NCBI GenBank assembly: GCA_963822575.1
Contig: CAWGHZ010000003.1
Coordinates: 124,001 to 188,000, forward strand
DNA length: 64,000 nt
Direction of reading: 5' to 3'
Origin: CAWGHZ01 sp963822575
Lineage (GTDB): Bacteria; Pseudomonadota; Alphaproteobacteria; MPNO01; DASWLB01
Position numbers and translations under genes: made by a program. Positions 18,552 to 28,171 of the stretch are shown piece by piece. The first letter of the stretch is position 1; every line of letters begins with the position of its first letter. The notes below the pieces were generated by a model. That model was not told the DNA's origin and did not search any database. It worked only from the letters and a program-made list of their open reading frames with translations.

Positions 18552-19400
18552 CTAGACGGTGTAGACGATCCGCGCGGCGTAGCGGCGGAACGCGATGAAT
18601 GAGAACACAAGACTTGCGACGGCGACGCCGATCGCGACCAGCCAGTTCGTCTCGGTCGGCATCTCGCCCAGCATCGGCGCGCGCAGAAGCTGGACGTAGT
18701 GATAGAACACGTTGCCCTGGACGACGAGGGGGCGGTTCACCGCAGAGGCGGGCCAGAAGATCGGCGTGACGAAAAAGCAGACCTGCATGAAGCTGGTCAC
18801 GATGTTGGGGATGTCGCGGAACCGGCTGCACAGCATGCCGACCAGTGTCGCGACCCCCAGCCCTGCCGCACAATACACCACCAGGGCGGGCAGGATCAGC
18901 AGAAGCCGCACCGAGAAATATTCCGGAAACAGCACGTAGATCGGGATCATTACCACCACGTGATGCAGGAACACCAGCATCTGCCGGCACATGTGCTTCA
19001 GCACGTAAAGCGGCAGCGGCATGTTGGTGTTCTTGATCGCCGCGCCGTTCGCGACGAACACGCCGGTGCCCTCGTTGACGATCGCGGTGATCAGGTTCCA
19101 GGCGAGCAGCCCGCTCGCCAGGTAGGGCAGATAGGTGCGGATGTCGGTGCGGAACAAGGTGCTGTAGAGCACGCCCAGCGCGGCGATCAGGATCAGCATG
19201 TTGAGGGTGATCCAGTTCGGCCCCAGCACCGAGCGCCGGTACTGCATCGCGAGCTCGGTGAGCGCCATGTGGAGCCACAGCCGCCACAGCCGGACGGCGC
19301 TGGCCACCTGCCCGACCGGGCCCCGGCCCGTCAGCGCCCGGCCTGCCCGCCGCACCACCCGGCGCGCTGGAGCGGCCGGGCCGCTAGGGCTTGTGCTCAT
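18552..19400 (-). CDS. ABC-2 type polysaccharide exporter, permease (Wzm/KpsM-like)
   Basis: A 282-residue membrane protein with about six transmembrane segments. Family features are QYRRSVLGPNWITLNMLI ahead of the first helix, the LAWNLITAIVNEGTGVF segment, and the conserved RFRDIPNIVTSFMQVCFFVTPIFWP. It forms the channel of the glycan exporter with the ATPase encoded immediately downstream. Its ATG at 19400 lies inside the end of the preceding epimerase gene (17-bp overlap), which indicates translational coupling. A longer frame from 19475 would overlap the epimerase much further and is unlikely. Confidence 0.9.
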   Translation of the reverse strand: MSTSPSGPAAPARRVVRRAGRALTGRGPVGQVASAVRLWRLWLHMALTELAMQYRRSVLGPNWITLNMLILIAALGVLYSTLFRTDIRTYLPYLASGLLAWNLITAIVNEGTGVFVANGAAIKNTNMPLPLYVLKHMCRQMLVFLHHVVVMIPIYVLFPEYFSVRLLLILPALVVYCAAGLGVATLVGMLCSRFRDIPNIVTSFMQVCFFVTPIFWPASAVNRPLVVQGNVFYHYVQLLRAPMLGEMPTETNWLVAIGVAVASLVFSFIAFRRYAARIVYTV

Positions 19401-20382
19401 AGCTCGACGGCAATGTCTTGATGGTCTCCCATTCCCGATCGATCCATTCGACCATTTCGCGGATGCCCGCGGCAAAGCCGATCTCGGGCCGCCAACCCAG
19501 CTCCTGCCGCGCCTTGGTCGAGTCGATCAAGTATACCGCATCCTGGCCCGGCCGGTCGGGCACGATCTCGACCAGGTCGTCGAACGCGACGCCGACCGCG
19601 TCGCACACCGCCTGCACCAGGTCGCGGATCGCGATCGCCTCGCCGTCCGGCGACAGGTGATAGATCTCGCCGGGCCGGCCCTTCAGCATCGCCGCCAGCT
19701 CGCCGCGCGAGACGTCGCCGATGTGGATGTAGGACTTGCGCGCGAGCCCGCCGCCCTGCAGCGGCAACTTGCGGCCGAGCCGGGCGTAGATGATGGCGCG
19801 CGGGATAATGCGGTAGAGCTGCTGGTGCGGGCCGTACACGTTGGTCGCGCGGATGGTCACCACCGGAAACCCGTAGGTGCGGTGGAGCACGAAGTTGAAC
19901 AGGTCGGCCGACGCCTTCGAGGCCGCGTAGGGCGAGCTGGGGCGGTAGGTCGTGCTTTCTGGCACCGGATCGAGGCAGGCGCCGTACACCTCCGGCGTCG
20001 AGATGTGGACGTAGCGCTCGATGAACGGGCGCTGGCGCAGCCCCTCGGCGAGCGCCGCCATGCCGAGCGCGTTGGTGCGCATGTGGTCCATCGGGTGGGT
20101 GAAGCTCGACCCCACCTCGCCCTGCGCCGCGAAATTCACCACGTAGGCGGCCTTGAGCGCGTCAACGAGATCGAGGATCGCCGCGAGGTCGCGATTGATG
20201 TCGAGCCGGTGGAACGTGAACGGCGCGCCGCGGCGGCGCTTGTAGGCCAGCATACAGTCGGGATACTCGGGCGAGCGGCTGATCCCTGCCACCTCGTAGC
20301 CTTCCGCCACCAGCAGATCGACCAGGTGGGCGCCCGAGAACGAGTTGCTGGCGAGGACGACGACCCGCTTCGATCCCGTCAT
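19384..20382 (-). CDS. NAD-dependent epimerase/dehydratase (nucleotide-sugar 4,6-dehydratase-like)
   Basis: A 332-residue extended SDR. NFAAQGEVGSSFTHP, HISTPEVYG, SPYAASKASADL (YxxxK) and RATNVYGPHQ match dTDP-glucose/GDP-mannose 4,6-dehydratases. The catalytic site has the dehydratase-type TPEVYG in place of the epimerase SSSVYG. The N-terminal nucleotide-binding loop is unusual: VVVLASNSFSGAHLV replaces the GxxGxxG glycines except the last. It probably makes a 4-keto-6-deoxy sugar nucleotide, the substrate of the aminotransferases encoded just upstream in the same operon. Confidence 0.85.
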   Translation of the reverse strand: MTGSKRVVVLASNSFSGAHLVDLLVAEGYEVAGISRSPEYPDCMLAYKRRRGAPFTFHRLDINRDLAAILDLVDALKAAYVVNFAAQGEVGSSFTHPMDHMRTNALGMAALAEGLRQRPFIERYVHISTPEVYGACLDPVPESTTYRPSSPYAASKASADLFNFVLHRTYGFPVVTIRATNVYGPHQQLYRIIPRAIIYARLGRKLPLQGGGLARKSYIHIGDVSRGELAAMLKGRPGEIYHLSPDGEAIAIRDLVQAVCDAVGVAFDDLVEIVPDRPGQDAVYLIDSTKARQELGWRPEIGFAAGIREMVEWIDREWETIKTLPSSYEHKP

Positions 20383-20407
20383 CGCGCGCGGCCGCCGGGT
20401 CCGGCTC

Positions 20408-21526
20408 TCATGCGCCGAAGAATCGGTTCACCTCGCCGGCAACCGTACGCAGATCCTCCTCGTCGAGGAACTGGTGGACAGGAAGGGTGAGGATGCGCCC
20501 GGCCTGGCGCTCGGTCGCCGGGAAATCGCCCGGCTTGTGGGCGAGCGACGCCGCCGCCGGCTGCAGATGGATCGGCTTCGGGTAGTGGATGGCCGTGCCG
20601 ATGCCGCGGTCTGCCAGGTATTTCTGCAGCTCGTCGCGGCGGTCGACCTGCACCACGAAGGTGTGGAAGGTGTTGTATTCGTGCTGGCGGCAAGGCGGCA
20701 TGAAGACGTGGCGCGGGTCGATCAGCTCGCGATAGAGCGCGGCGTTGCGCCGCCGCCGCTCGATCACCTCGGGCAGGCCTTTCAACCGTAAGCGCAATAT
20801 CTCGGCCTGGAAGGTGTCCATGCGCGAGACGTACCCCCACTCCAGCACCGTGTTGCGGTCGGCGAGCCCATGGTTGCGCAGACGGGCAATGCGTTCGGCG
20901 ACGGCCGCGTCGTCGGTGGTAACGAAGCCGGCGTCGCCCGCGGCGTTCAGGTTCTTGAGCGGGTGGGCGGAGAAGCAGCCGAGGTCGCCGAGCGCGCCGC
21001 TGCGCCGGCCGCGATAGGCCGAGCCGATCGCCTGGGCCGCGTCCTCGATCACCTTCACGCCGTGGCGGGCCGCGATTTCGGCGATCTCGTCCATCGCGCA
21101 AACCCGGCCGGTCAGGTGCACCACCATGATCGCGCGGGTGCGCGGGGTGATCGCGGCCTCGACCTTTGCCGGGTCGATATTCTGGTCGTCGAGCACGTCG
21201 GCAAACACCGGCGTCGCGCCGACATGCACGATGCAGGCGGTCGAGGCGACGAACGAGTTGGGCGGGGTGATGACCTCATCGCCCGGACCGATGCCGAGCG
21301 CCTTGAGCCCGAGAATCAGCGCGTCGGTGCCTGAGGCGACCGCAACGGCGTATTTCGTGCCGCAATAGGCTGCGGCCTCGCGCTCGAACGCGGCGATTGC
21401 CTCGCCGCCGACGAAGTCGCCGGCGGAGAACACCCGCTCGAACGCGGCCTCGATCTCGGCGCGCTCGCTCGCGAGCTGGGCGCCGAGCCGGACGTAGGGG
21501 ATTTTCCGCCTAAGCTCGGTAGCCAT
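20408..21526 (-). CDS. DegT/DnrJ/EryC1/StrS-family aminotransferase (second copy)
   Basis: A 372-residue PLP-dependent sugar aminotransferase. GTDALILGLKALGIGPGDEVITPPNSFVAS near residue 65 is the family hallmark. The cofactor region is KVIEDAAQAIGS followed by CFSAHPLKNLNAAGDAG, which carries the PLP lysine. Such enzymes convert a keto sugar nucleotide to an amino sugar with glutamate as donor. It overlaps the end of the first copy by 17 bp. The two copies share overall organisation but are well diverged, so they may act at different sugar positions or on different sugars. Confidence 0.9.
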   Translation of the reverse strand: MATELRRKIPYVRLGAQLASERAEIEAAFERVFSAGDFVGGEAIAAFEREAAAYCGTKYAVAVASGTDALILGLKALGIGPGDEVITPPNSFVASTACIVHVGATPVFADVLDDQNIDPAKVEAAITPRTRAIMVVHLTGRVCAMDEIAEIAARHGVKVIEDAAQAIGSAYRGRRSGALGDLGCFSAHPLKNLNAAGDAGFVTTDDAAVAERIARLRNHGLADRNTVLEWGYVSRMDTFQAEILRLRLKGLPEVIERRRRNAALYRELIDPRHVFMPPCRQHEYNTFHTFVVQVDRRDELQKYLADRGIGTAIHYPKPIHLQPAAASLAHKPGDFPATERQAGRILTLPVHQFLDEEDLRTVAGEVNRFFGA

Positions 21527-22616
21527 AATAGTCCTGCACCACGTCGATCATGTAGCCGAGCTGATCCCTTGTCAGGTGGTCGTGCGCCGGCAGCGAAATC
21601 ATCGAGCGCGCGTGCCGGTCGGTCACCGGGAACGTGCCGGGCGCGTAGCCGAGCGGGCGCAGCGCCTCCTGCTGGTAGAGCGGGATCGGGTAGTGGATTT
21701 TCGCCTCGATGCCGTTCTCGATGCAGTGGGCGAGCAACCCGTCGCGATCCTCGGCGAACACGATGTAGAGGTGATAGACGAGGCGCCGGTTGTTGTAGCG
21801 CGGCGGCAGGGTGATCTCGGGGATCGGCGCGAGCCCGGAATCGAGCACCGCTGCGTTTTCGATGCGCCGGCTGGTGATGTCGTCGAGCTGGTCGATCAGC
21901 CAGTTGCCGACCACTGCCTGCAACGTGTCGAGCCGCGAGTTGTATCCCAGGATCTCGACCTCGTCGCGGTTGGCGAGCCCGTGGTTGCGCAGGAGGCGCA
22001 GCTTGCGCTCGACCGAGTCGTCGTCGGTTACGACGATTCCGCCGTCGCCCCACACATTGAGGTTCTTCAAGGGGTGCAGCGAGAACGCGCCGGCGTCGCC
22101 GAACGTGCCGGCGCGCCGCCCGTCGATCTCGCCCTGGATGCACTGGCAGGCGTCCTCGACCACGGCGAGGCCGTGCTTTTCGGCGATCTCCATCAGCGCG
22201 GGCATATCGGTCATCTGGCCGGCGAGATGCACCGGCACGATCGCCTTGGTCTTCGGCGTGATCGCCCGCTCGACCTGGCCCACGTCCATGCAGAAATTGT
22301 CGGTGCAGTCGACCAGCACCGGCTGCGCGCCCAGTTCGCCGATGGCGCCGACGGTAGCAATGAAGGTGTTGGCGGCGGTGATGACCTCATCGCCGTTCCA
22401 CACGCCGACCGCGCGCAGCGAAAGCTTGATCGCGTCGGTGCCGGAGTTGACGCCGATCGCGTGGCGCGCGCCGAGGACCGCGGCGAAGCGGCGCTCGAAC
22501 TCGGCGAGCGGCCCGCCGAGGGTGAAGTCGCCTGTCGGAACGAATTCCCGGAACCGATCGAGGATTTCGTCGATGCGGGCGAACTGTTGCGGCAGGTACG
22601 ACCACTGAACCTTCAT
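21510..22616 (-). CDS. DegT/DnrJ/EryC1/StrS-family aminotransferase (first copy)
   Basis: A 368-residue PLP enzyme, first gene of the leftward operon. It has GTDAIKLSLRAVGVWNGDEVITAANTFIAT near residue 60, VVEDACQCIQG, and SLHPLKNLNVWGDGG with the PLP lysine. It would transaminate a keto nucleotide sugar made by the dehydratase encoded downstream. The intergenic space to the divergent giant gene (about 210 bp) must hold the promoters of both directions. I see no strong consensus there. Confidence 0.9.
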   Translation of the reverse strand: MKVQWSYLPQQFARIDEILDRFREFVPTGDFTLGGPLAEFERRFAAVLGARHAIGVNSGTDAIKLSLRAVGVWNGDEVITAANTFIATVGAIGELGAQPVLVDCTDNFCMDVGQVERAITPKTKAIVPVHLAGQMTDMPALMEIAEKHGLAVVEDACQCIQGEIDGRRAGTFGDAGAFSLHPLKNLNVWGDGGIVVTDDDSVERKLRLLRNHGLANRDEVEILGYNSRLDTLQAVVGNWLIDQLDDITSRRIENAAVLDSGLAPIPEITLPPRYNNRRLVYHLYIVFAEDRDGLLAHCIENGIEAKIHYPIPLYQQEALRPLGYAPGTFPVTDRHARSMISLPAHDHLTRDQLGYMIDVVQDYYGYRA

Positions 22617-22828
22617 GGCGCCACTGTGCGGAATTGGCGGGCTGGAATTTCGGCACGCACCGGACGCACGGGCCGACCCCGCCTGCGCCTTCCTTACCCC
22701 AGCCGGGTCCCGACTCGCAACCGCGATTCGGGTTACGCCACGGGCATTTCACTGCCGCGGGCGCCACGATCCCGCTTGCGCTCTCCGGGGGCATGTTGTT
22801 ATCACCAAGCCGCGCTGCCGAGGGTGCT

Positions 22829-25800
22829 ATGTTTCACATTATTGTCCCGGCCTGGGGCGAGCCCTACTTCACGAATTTTCGTCGCTACCTCCTGCCGTCC
22901 TTTTTCGCTTCGGGAAACATTCCCTACCTGGTCCAGGCGGGACGCGACGTCGCGGTGTCCGTTCTGTCAACTCGCGACCAGATCGACGAGATCGAGAGCG
23001 ACCCGCTGGTCCGCCGCCTGAAATCCGTCGCCCAGGTCAACCTCGTCGACGCGTCCGACCTGATCGAGGCGGCCCCCTTTCTGCAGCACGGGCTGACCTG
23101 GTGCTACCAGCTTGCGATGAGCCGCGAGCGCAGGCCGCACGACGAAGTCAATTTCGTCCTGCTGACCTCGGACAACATCCTGTCGGCCTCCTACCTCAAG
23201 CGGCTCGCCGAGATCGACGATGACGGCTTTCGCGCGGTGATGACCTGCGCGCTCCGCACCGTAATCGAGACGGTGGGGCCAGCGGTCGAGACCTATCGCA
23301 CGGCGGACGGCGCGATCGAGATCGAGAGCCTCGACCTGCTGCGCCTGTCGATCGATCACCTGCATCCGATGGACCAGGCCAACTTCGTCGAGCGCCAGGA
23401 CATCTGCAACCCGCACGCCCACTACCGGCACATGGTGGCCGGCGGCAAGGGGATCGTCGCGCGCAGCTATGTCTGGCATCCAGTCATGGTACGGCCCATC
23501 GGTCGCATCTACGCCTTCCGCAGCCCGTTCGACTACGAACTCGCCGAGTATTACGTGGGCCGGCCTGATCTCTATTACTTCGCCAATGGCGCGACAGATA
23601 TGTATGTGGCCGAGCTGGCGCGGGCCGAATACGTCGAGGGGCGCGCCGACCCCCGCCCGGTCGGGCGCGAATTGTTCGCCCAGCGCCTGGCGGAATGGAC
23701 GACCGCCGCCCAGCGCCGCAACGTCAACGTTCCGATTTATTGGACGGAGGATCCGACCGATCCCGACGTTCGGGAGGCGCTCGACAAGCTCGACGCGGTC
23801 ATGGCGGATGTCGCGTTCCAGGTGTGGGATATTCGGCCCGACCCGATGGCGGCCGACCAGCATCCCTACTGGGGCGACGAGATGTTCTGGATCCGGCACG
23901 CGATCCCGGAGCGCATCAGCCGCCTGATGCCGCGGGTGCAGCCGGCGATGCGAACGGAGGTTGTCCGGCATACCGGTTACCTCGCACGCAGCGTGGGCGG
24001 CCGCTATTGGAGCCGCGGTGCCGTGCCGGCGGAGCGCGCCCAGCCGCTCGCCGACATCTTCGCGTTCACCCCGGTCTGGGGCGACGATTTCGTCGACACC
24101 TACCTGAACGTCTCGCTGCCGTCACTGCTGGCCGACGGCAACCTTCCCGCCCTCGCCCGGCGCTGCAACCTCGTCTACAGCGTCTATTCCAACACCGCTC
24201 ATCACGAGACGATCGCCCGCTCGCCCGCGTGGAGGGCGCTGCAACGCATCGCCGACTGCCGGCTGGTCGATATCGACAAGCTCGATGCGGAAATGTCGGC
24301 ATACCAACGGATGTCGATCTGCTACGAGCTGGGCGTGTACGACAATTTCAGGCACGGCGACGATTTCGCCTTCCTGTTCCTCACGCCGGATTCGTTCTGG
24401 GCCGACGGCTCGTTCGAGACGGTATGGCGCTATAACGAGCGCGGCTACCGGGCGGTGATGTACGCCGGGCTCCGGGCCGACAAGGAGCCGTTCATTGCCG
24501 ACGTGAAGGCGCGGACGGCGGGCGATCCGGCGCGCACGCTGGCCCCGCGCGCGCTGATGGAGCTGGGGCTCAAGCACCTTCACCCGATCCACCATTCGAT
24601 GTCGCTCAATTCGTCGAACGGCACCATCTCGCCGGCGCACGTCTATCTGAACGTGCCGGGCGAAGGGTTCGTCGCGCGGGCCTTCGCCATGCACCCCGTG
24701 TTCGTCCGGCCACGGCAACTCAGCAGCATCCAGGGGGCGCGCGACGACCGTCTATCGACGATCGACCACGGCTTCATCGAGAATTGCGGGCTCGAATTCG
24801 ACGAGGTGAAGATCATCGCCGACTCCGACGATCTGCTGCACGTCGACATGTGCGCCCACCCGCACCACAGCGACACGTTCACCCGCCGGCGCCTGGTCGA
24901 AGAGGACATGATCGCCTGGCTGAACACCCGCTGGTGCGGTAGCTTCCACCTGCAGTTCGCCCGTCACGACATCTACTTCCACGCCCACGACATCGGCGAC
25001 CAACTGGTCCGCGCGGCGAGGCGCGTGGAGGAGTTCATCGAGTCCGCGCTGAGGCGCTGCGCGCTGGTCAAGCTGTTCGTCTGCGTCATCGACCAGAACG
25101 CGCTGACGATCCGCGACCCGCGGGTCATGTTCCGCTACCGCTACCTGGAGGCGTCGCCGCCGAACTGGATCACGGCGGACACGCTCTTCCACATCCTGCT
25201 GCCGATCTGGGGCGATGCCTATATCGCGAAGTTCTTCTCGATCGGGCTTCCGTCGCTGATGGCACCCGGCAACATCCCGTCGGCGGGGGCGGAGCGCTGC
25301 GTGCTTCGTGTCCTCACCAAGCGGAACTCGGCGGGCAAAATCGTGCCCCGCCTGTGGCTTTCAGGCTATCTCGACCACGGCACAGCAGAGATCCTGTGCC
25401 CGGAGATCGACTTCTCGAACCCGTATTTCGCGATGTCCGCCTGCTACAATTTCGGCATGGCGCTGCGCGTCTCGCGCAAGACCCTGTTCATCTTCATGAC
25501 GCCCAACTCGATTTGGAACGCCGACCTGTTCCGCTACCTCGACCACCAGGTCAAACAGGGCAAGCGGGCCGTCCTGATCGCCGGATGCCGTGCCGAATGG
25601 ACACCGGAGCTCGCCGGCAAGATCGAGGCGTACCGCACCGAAGACGACGCTATCGTCATCGGCGGGCGCGATCTGTTCCGCATCGGGTACGAGCACATCC
25701 ACGCCATTTCCCGCGGCCACATGATGGTGGCGGGCACCAACAAGCTGAGCGCCCACTATTATTTCGAGGTGCCGGGCGAAGGCTACCTGGCGCGGACGTT

Positions 25801-28171
25801 CCACCTCCATCCGGTCATGGTGTGGCCCGAGAACGAGGGCGCCGAGATCGTGGTCGGCACCATGCTCGACCACGATTTCGTGCGCCTGTCCTGCCGGTAC
25901 GAGACGGTGAAGATCGTCGACAACTCGGACGAGGTGACCGGCGTCGATCTTGCCGAGCCGAACTACATGACCTGGCCGCGCGAAGGCAGCGAGGCCGACT
26001 TCGTCGAGCAGGAGATCGCCTGGGCGCAGGGCTGGACCAACGGGCTTCACCGCGAATACGTCAAGACGCCGCTGTATTTCCACGTCAACGATCTGCCCGC
26101 CGACCCTGCACTCGAAGGGTCGCCCTGGGCCGCGGTCGCCGCGGAGGCCGATGCCTTCGTCACCAAGATACTGGCCGGACTGCCGCCGCAGACGCCGTCC
26201 ACGGCCCAGGACATAGGCATGCTGTGGGCCGGCACCGCTGAAGGTCCGGGCGGGGCCGCATCGTTGGCGGCGCCCCATGCCGAGCGCGGCGGCTTGACCG
26301 AGCTTCTGTTCCGGCTGGGCGCAGGCGGCGCCGCGCCGGTGCGCGAATGGCGCGGCAAGCGGGGCTGGGTGCTGGTCCGGCTGCGCCGGATCTATCGCGT
26401 GCTGTTCACTCCCATCTACAACCGCATCGGTGCCCTGAACGATGCGATCATGGCTTCGGCGCCCCTTCTCATGCAGGTCCCCAACCTCGAAACAACTCTT
26501 GGCCGCCTCGGCGGCGAAGCTGTCGTCCTGAGCAAGAAGCTCGAGGAAGTCGCCTCGGACGTGGACACAAAGGCGGCGGCGATGCGCAGCCGCTGCGAGG
26601 CGCTCGAGGCGGCCGACGAGCGGCTGTGGCGCGACGTCGCCCGGATCGGCGGCCAGCTCGAAACGCGCTATGCCCATCTCGACGCCGAGCTCCGCCAGAC
26701 GGCCGAACGATCCGATGCCGAGCGGGCCGAGATGCGGGACGCGCTGGCGCGCATCGAAGCGACGCTCGGCGAGCGCACCGAGGCCGCGCTGACGGAGCTG
26801 CAAGCGACCCTCGCGAACGCCGAACGCGCTTTCGATGGACGGACCCGCAAGCTGGAAGCGATGCATCATGGGCTTCTCGACCGCCAGGCGGCGCTCGACA
26901 CGACGATTGCCGGCGTCGAGCGCGAGATCGCCCTGGTTTTGGCCGAGGTGAGCCGAGCCTCAATCGAGATGGGGCGAGTCTCGGGCCAGCTCGGCGAGCG
27001 GCTTGCCCGGATCGAGACCGACACCGGCGCGCGTTTCGACGAGGTCGAGCAGGCTGTCGCGCGTCTTGCGACCGAGGATGTACGCCGCCTGACCGCCGAA
27101 ATGGGCGAGGCGTCGGGTCGCTTCGCCGACGAGATCGGACGGCTGAAGGCGGCGCTCGAAGCGAGCCGCGGCGAGCTGGAAACGGGGCTGAAATCCCTCC
27201 AGACCGGCGAGATCGCGCCGCTGCGCCAAGGCCTGCAGACGCTCGAGGAGTCGGCGGCGCGGCGCTTCGAGCGCGCGACCCAGGCCATCGCGGCGGAACA
27301 CCGGGCGGGCGAGACGCTGGCGATCGAGCTCAACGTCCTCACCCGCTTCGCCGGGAACGGCATCACGCGGCCCTACGGCCGGGCGAAGCTTGCGGAAGAC
27401 GCCGGTCCGTCGCCGGTCTGCGTGGTCGCCAACGCCATTCCGAAGAGCGGCACCTACCTCCTGACGCTGCTCCTGGACGCGACGGCGCAGTGGCGCCGCC
27501 TGCCGATCCACATCCTCGACCAGTTCTATCTCGACCGCATGTCCGACGGCTCGACCGAGGTCGTGCCCTTTCCCCTGCCGGACAATCTGGACCGGCTGAA
27601 GCCGGGCCAGGTCGTGCCGGCGCACATCCTGTTCGATGCACGGGTCGACGGCTGGTTCGCCGCAAATCCCGGCCACAAGCACCTCCTGATGATCCGCGAC
27701 CCGCGCGACATCGTGGTCAGCTACACCCAGTTCGTGTCGGAGTTGGAGGCCTTCCGCAAGGAGGCGCCAGCCAATGCAACGATGCAGGAGGAGATCAACC
27801 GCTACGCCTCGTTCGCCGACAAGATGATGTACATCCTGGAGCGCCACGAGCTGCTGCAGGTCGCGCCGTTCCAGGGCTGGATCGACGCCGAAGCGGTGCA
27901 TGTCGTCCGTTTCGAGGAGCTTTACCGCGATGCGATCGCCCTCAAGGAGGGCGCGTTCGGCGGGACGCTGACGCGGCTCGGCAACGTGCTCGCGTTCGAC
28001 TTCCAGTCTCTCGATCCTAAGAAATTCGCCGCCAAGTTCCTGAACAAGAGCCACACCTCGTCCGGCCGCGACCGGAAGATCGCCATTCACGAGGAGCTGT
28101 TCGAACAGCGTCATTACGATGCATTCGCAGAGTGCGGCCTGCTCGAAATCGCGCGCAAATTAGGATATTAA
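22829..28171 (+). CDS. Giant protein: three tandem glycosyltransferase-like modules, coiled coil and C-terminal sulfotransferase domain
   Basis: About 1,780 residues. Three related modules begin near residues 1, 410 and 785. Each opens with [I/L]x[V/T]PxWGxxY/F and [L]PSxxxxGN, contains a TSDN/TPDS/TPNS turn, an [R]AV[ML]xxxxR helix, and closes with VPGEG[F/Y][V/L]AR.F..HPV[M/F]V.P. I do not recognise the module; a GT-A-like glycosyltransferase with TPDS in the DxD position is a guess. Residues about 1230-1480 are heptad-rich and probably coiled coil. Residues about 1490-1780 are a sulfotransferase with the PAPS 5'-phosphosulfate loop IPKSGTYLL and 3'-phosphate motif RDPRDIVVSY. The open frame extends to 22634, but the upstream part is low complexity and GAGGG precedes the ATG at 22829. 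Confidence 0.75.
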   Translation: MFHIIVPAWGEPYFTNFRRYLLPSFFASGNIPYLVQAGRDVAVSVLSTRDQIDEIESDPLVRRLKSVAQVNLVDASDLIEAAPFLQHGLTWCYQLAMSRERRPHDEVNFVLLTSDNILSASYLKRLAEIDDDGFRAVMTCALRTVIETVGPAVETYRTADGAIEIESLDLLRLSIDHLHPMDQANFVERQDICNPHAHYRHMVAGGKGIVARSYVWHPVMVRPIGRIYAFRSPFDYELAEYYVGRPDLYYFANGATDMYVAELARAEYVEGRADPRPVGRELFAQRLAEWTTAAQRRNVNVPIYWTEDPTDPDVREALDKLDAVMADVAFQVWDIRPDPMAADQHPYWGDEMFWIRHAIPERISRLMPRVQPAMRTEVVRHTGYLARSVGGRYWSRGAVPAERAQPLADIFAFTPVWGDDFVDTYLNVSLPSLLADGNLPALARRCNLVYSVYSNTAHHETIARSPAWRALQRIADCRLVDIDKLDAEMSAYQRMSICYELGVYDNFRHGDDFAFLFLTPDSFWADGSFETVWRYNERGYRAVMYAGLRADKEPFIADVKARTAGDPARTLAPRALMELGLKHLHPIHHSMSLNSSNGTISPAHVYLNVPGEGFVARAFAMHPVFVRPRQLSSIQGARDDRLSTIDHGFIENCGLEFDEVKIIADSDDLLHVDMCAHPHHSDTFTRRRLVEEDMIAWLNTRWCGSFHLQFARHDIYFHAHDIGDQLVRAARRVEEFIESALRRCALVKLFVCVIDQNALTIRDPRVMFRYRYLEASPPNWITADTLFHILLPIWGDAYIAKFFSIGLPSLMAPGNIPSAGAERCVLRVLTKRNSAGKIVPRLWLSGYLDHGTAEILCPEIDFSNPYFAMSACYNFGMALRVSRKTLFIFMTPNSIWNADLFRYLDHQVKQGKRAVLIAGCRAEWTPELAGKIEAYRTEDDAIVIGGRDLFRIGYEHIHAISRGHMMVAGTNKLSAHYYFEVPGEGYLARTFHLHPVMVWPENEGAEIVVGTMLDHDFVRLSCRYETVKIVDNSDEVTGVDLAEPNYMTWPREGSEADFVEQEIAWAQGWTNGLHREYVKTPLYFHVNDLPADPALEGSPWAAVAAEADAFVTKILAGLPPQTPSTAQDIGMLWAGTAEGPGGAASLAAPHAERGGLTELLFRLGAGGAAPVREWRGKRGWVLVRLRRIYRVLFTPIYNRIGALNDAIMASAPLLMQVPNLETTLGRLGGEAVVLSKKLEEVASDVDTKAAAMRSRCEALEAADERLWRDVARIGGQLETRYAHLDAELRQTAERSDAERAEMRDALARIEATLGERTEAALTELQATLANAERAFDGRTRKLEAMHHGLLDRQAALDTTIAGVEREIALVLAEVSRASIEMGRVSGQLGERLARIETDTGARFDEVEQAVARLATEDVRRLTAEMGEASGRFADEIGRLKAALEASRGELETGLKSLQTGEIAPLRQGLQTLEESAARRFERATQAIAAEHRAGETLAIELNVLTRFAGNGITRPYGRAKLAEDAGPSPVCVVANAIPKSGTYLLTLLLDATAQWRRLPIHILDQFYLDRMSDGSTEVVPFPLPDNLDRLKPGQVVPAHILFDARVDGWFAANPGHKHLLMIRDPRDIVVSYTQFVSELEAFRKEAPANATMQEEINRYASFADKMMYILERHELLQVAPFQGWIDAEAVHVVRFEELYRDAIALKEGAFGGTLTRLGNVLAFDFQSLDPKKFAAKFLNKSHTSSGRDRKIAIHEELFEQRHYDAFAECGLLEIARKLGY

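Noticed and set aside
22634..22828. N-terminal extension of the giant gene back to 22634
   Set aside because: The encoded stretch is Pro/Gly-rich with no similarity between the modules, and would extend almost to the start of the divergent aminotransferase gene. The first module begins naturally at MFHIIVPAWG.
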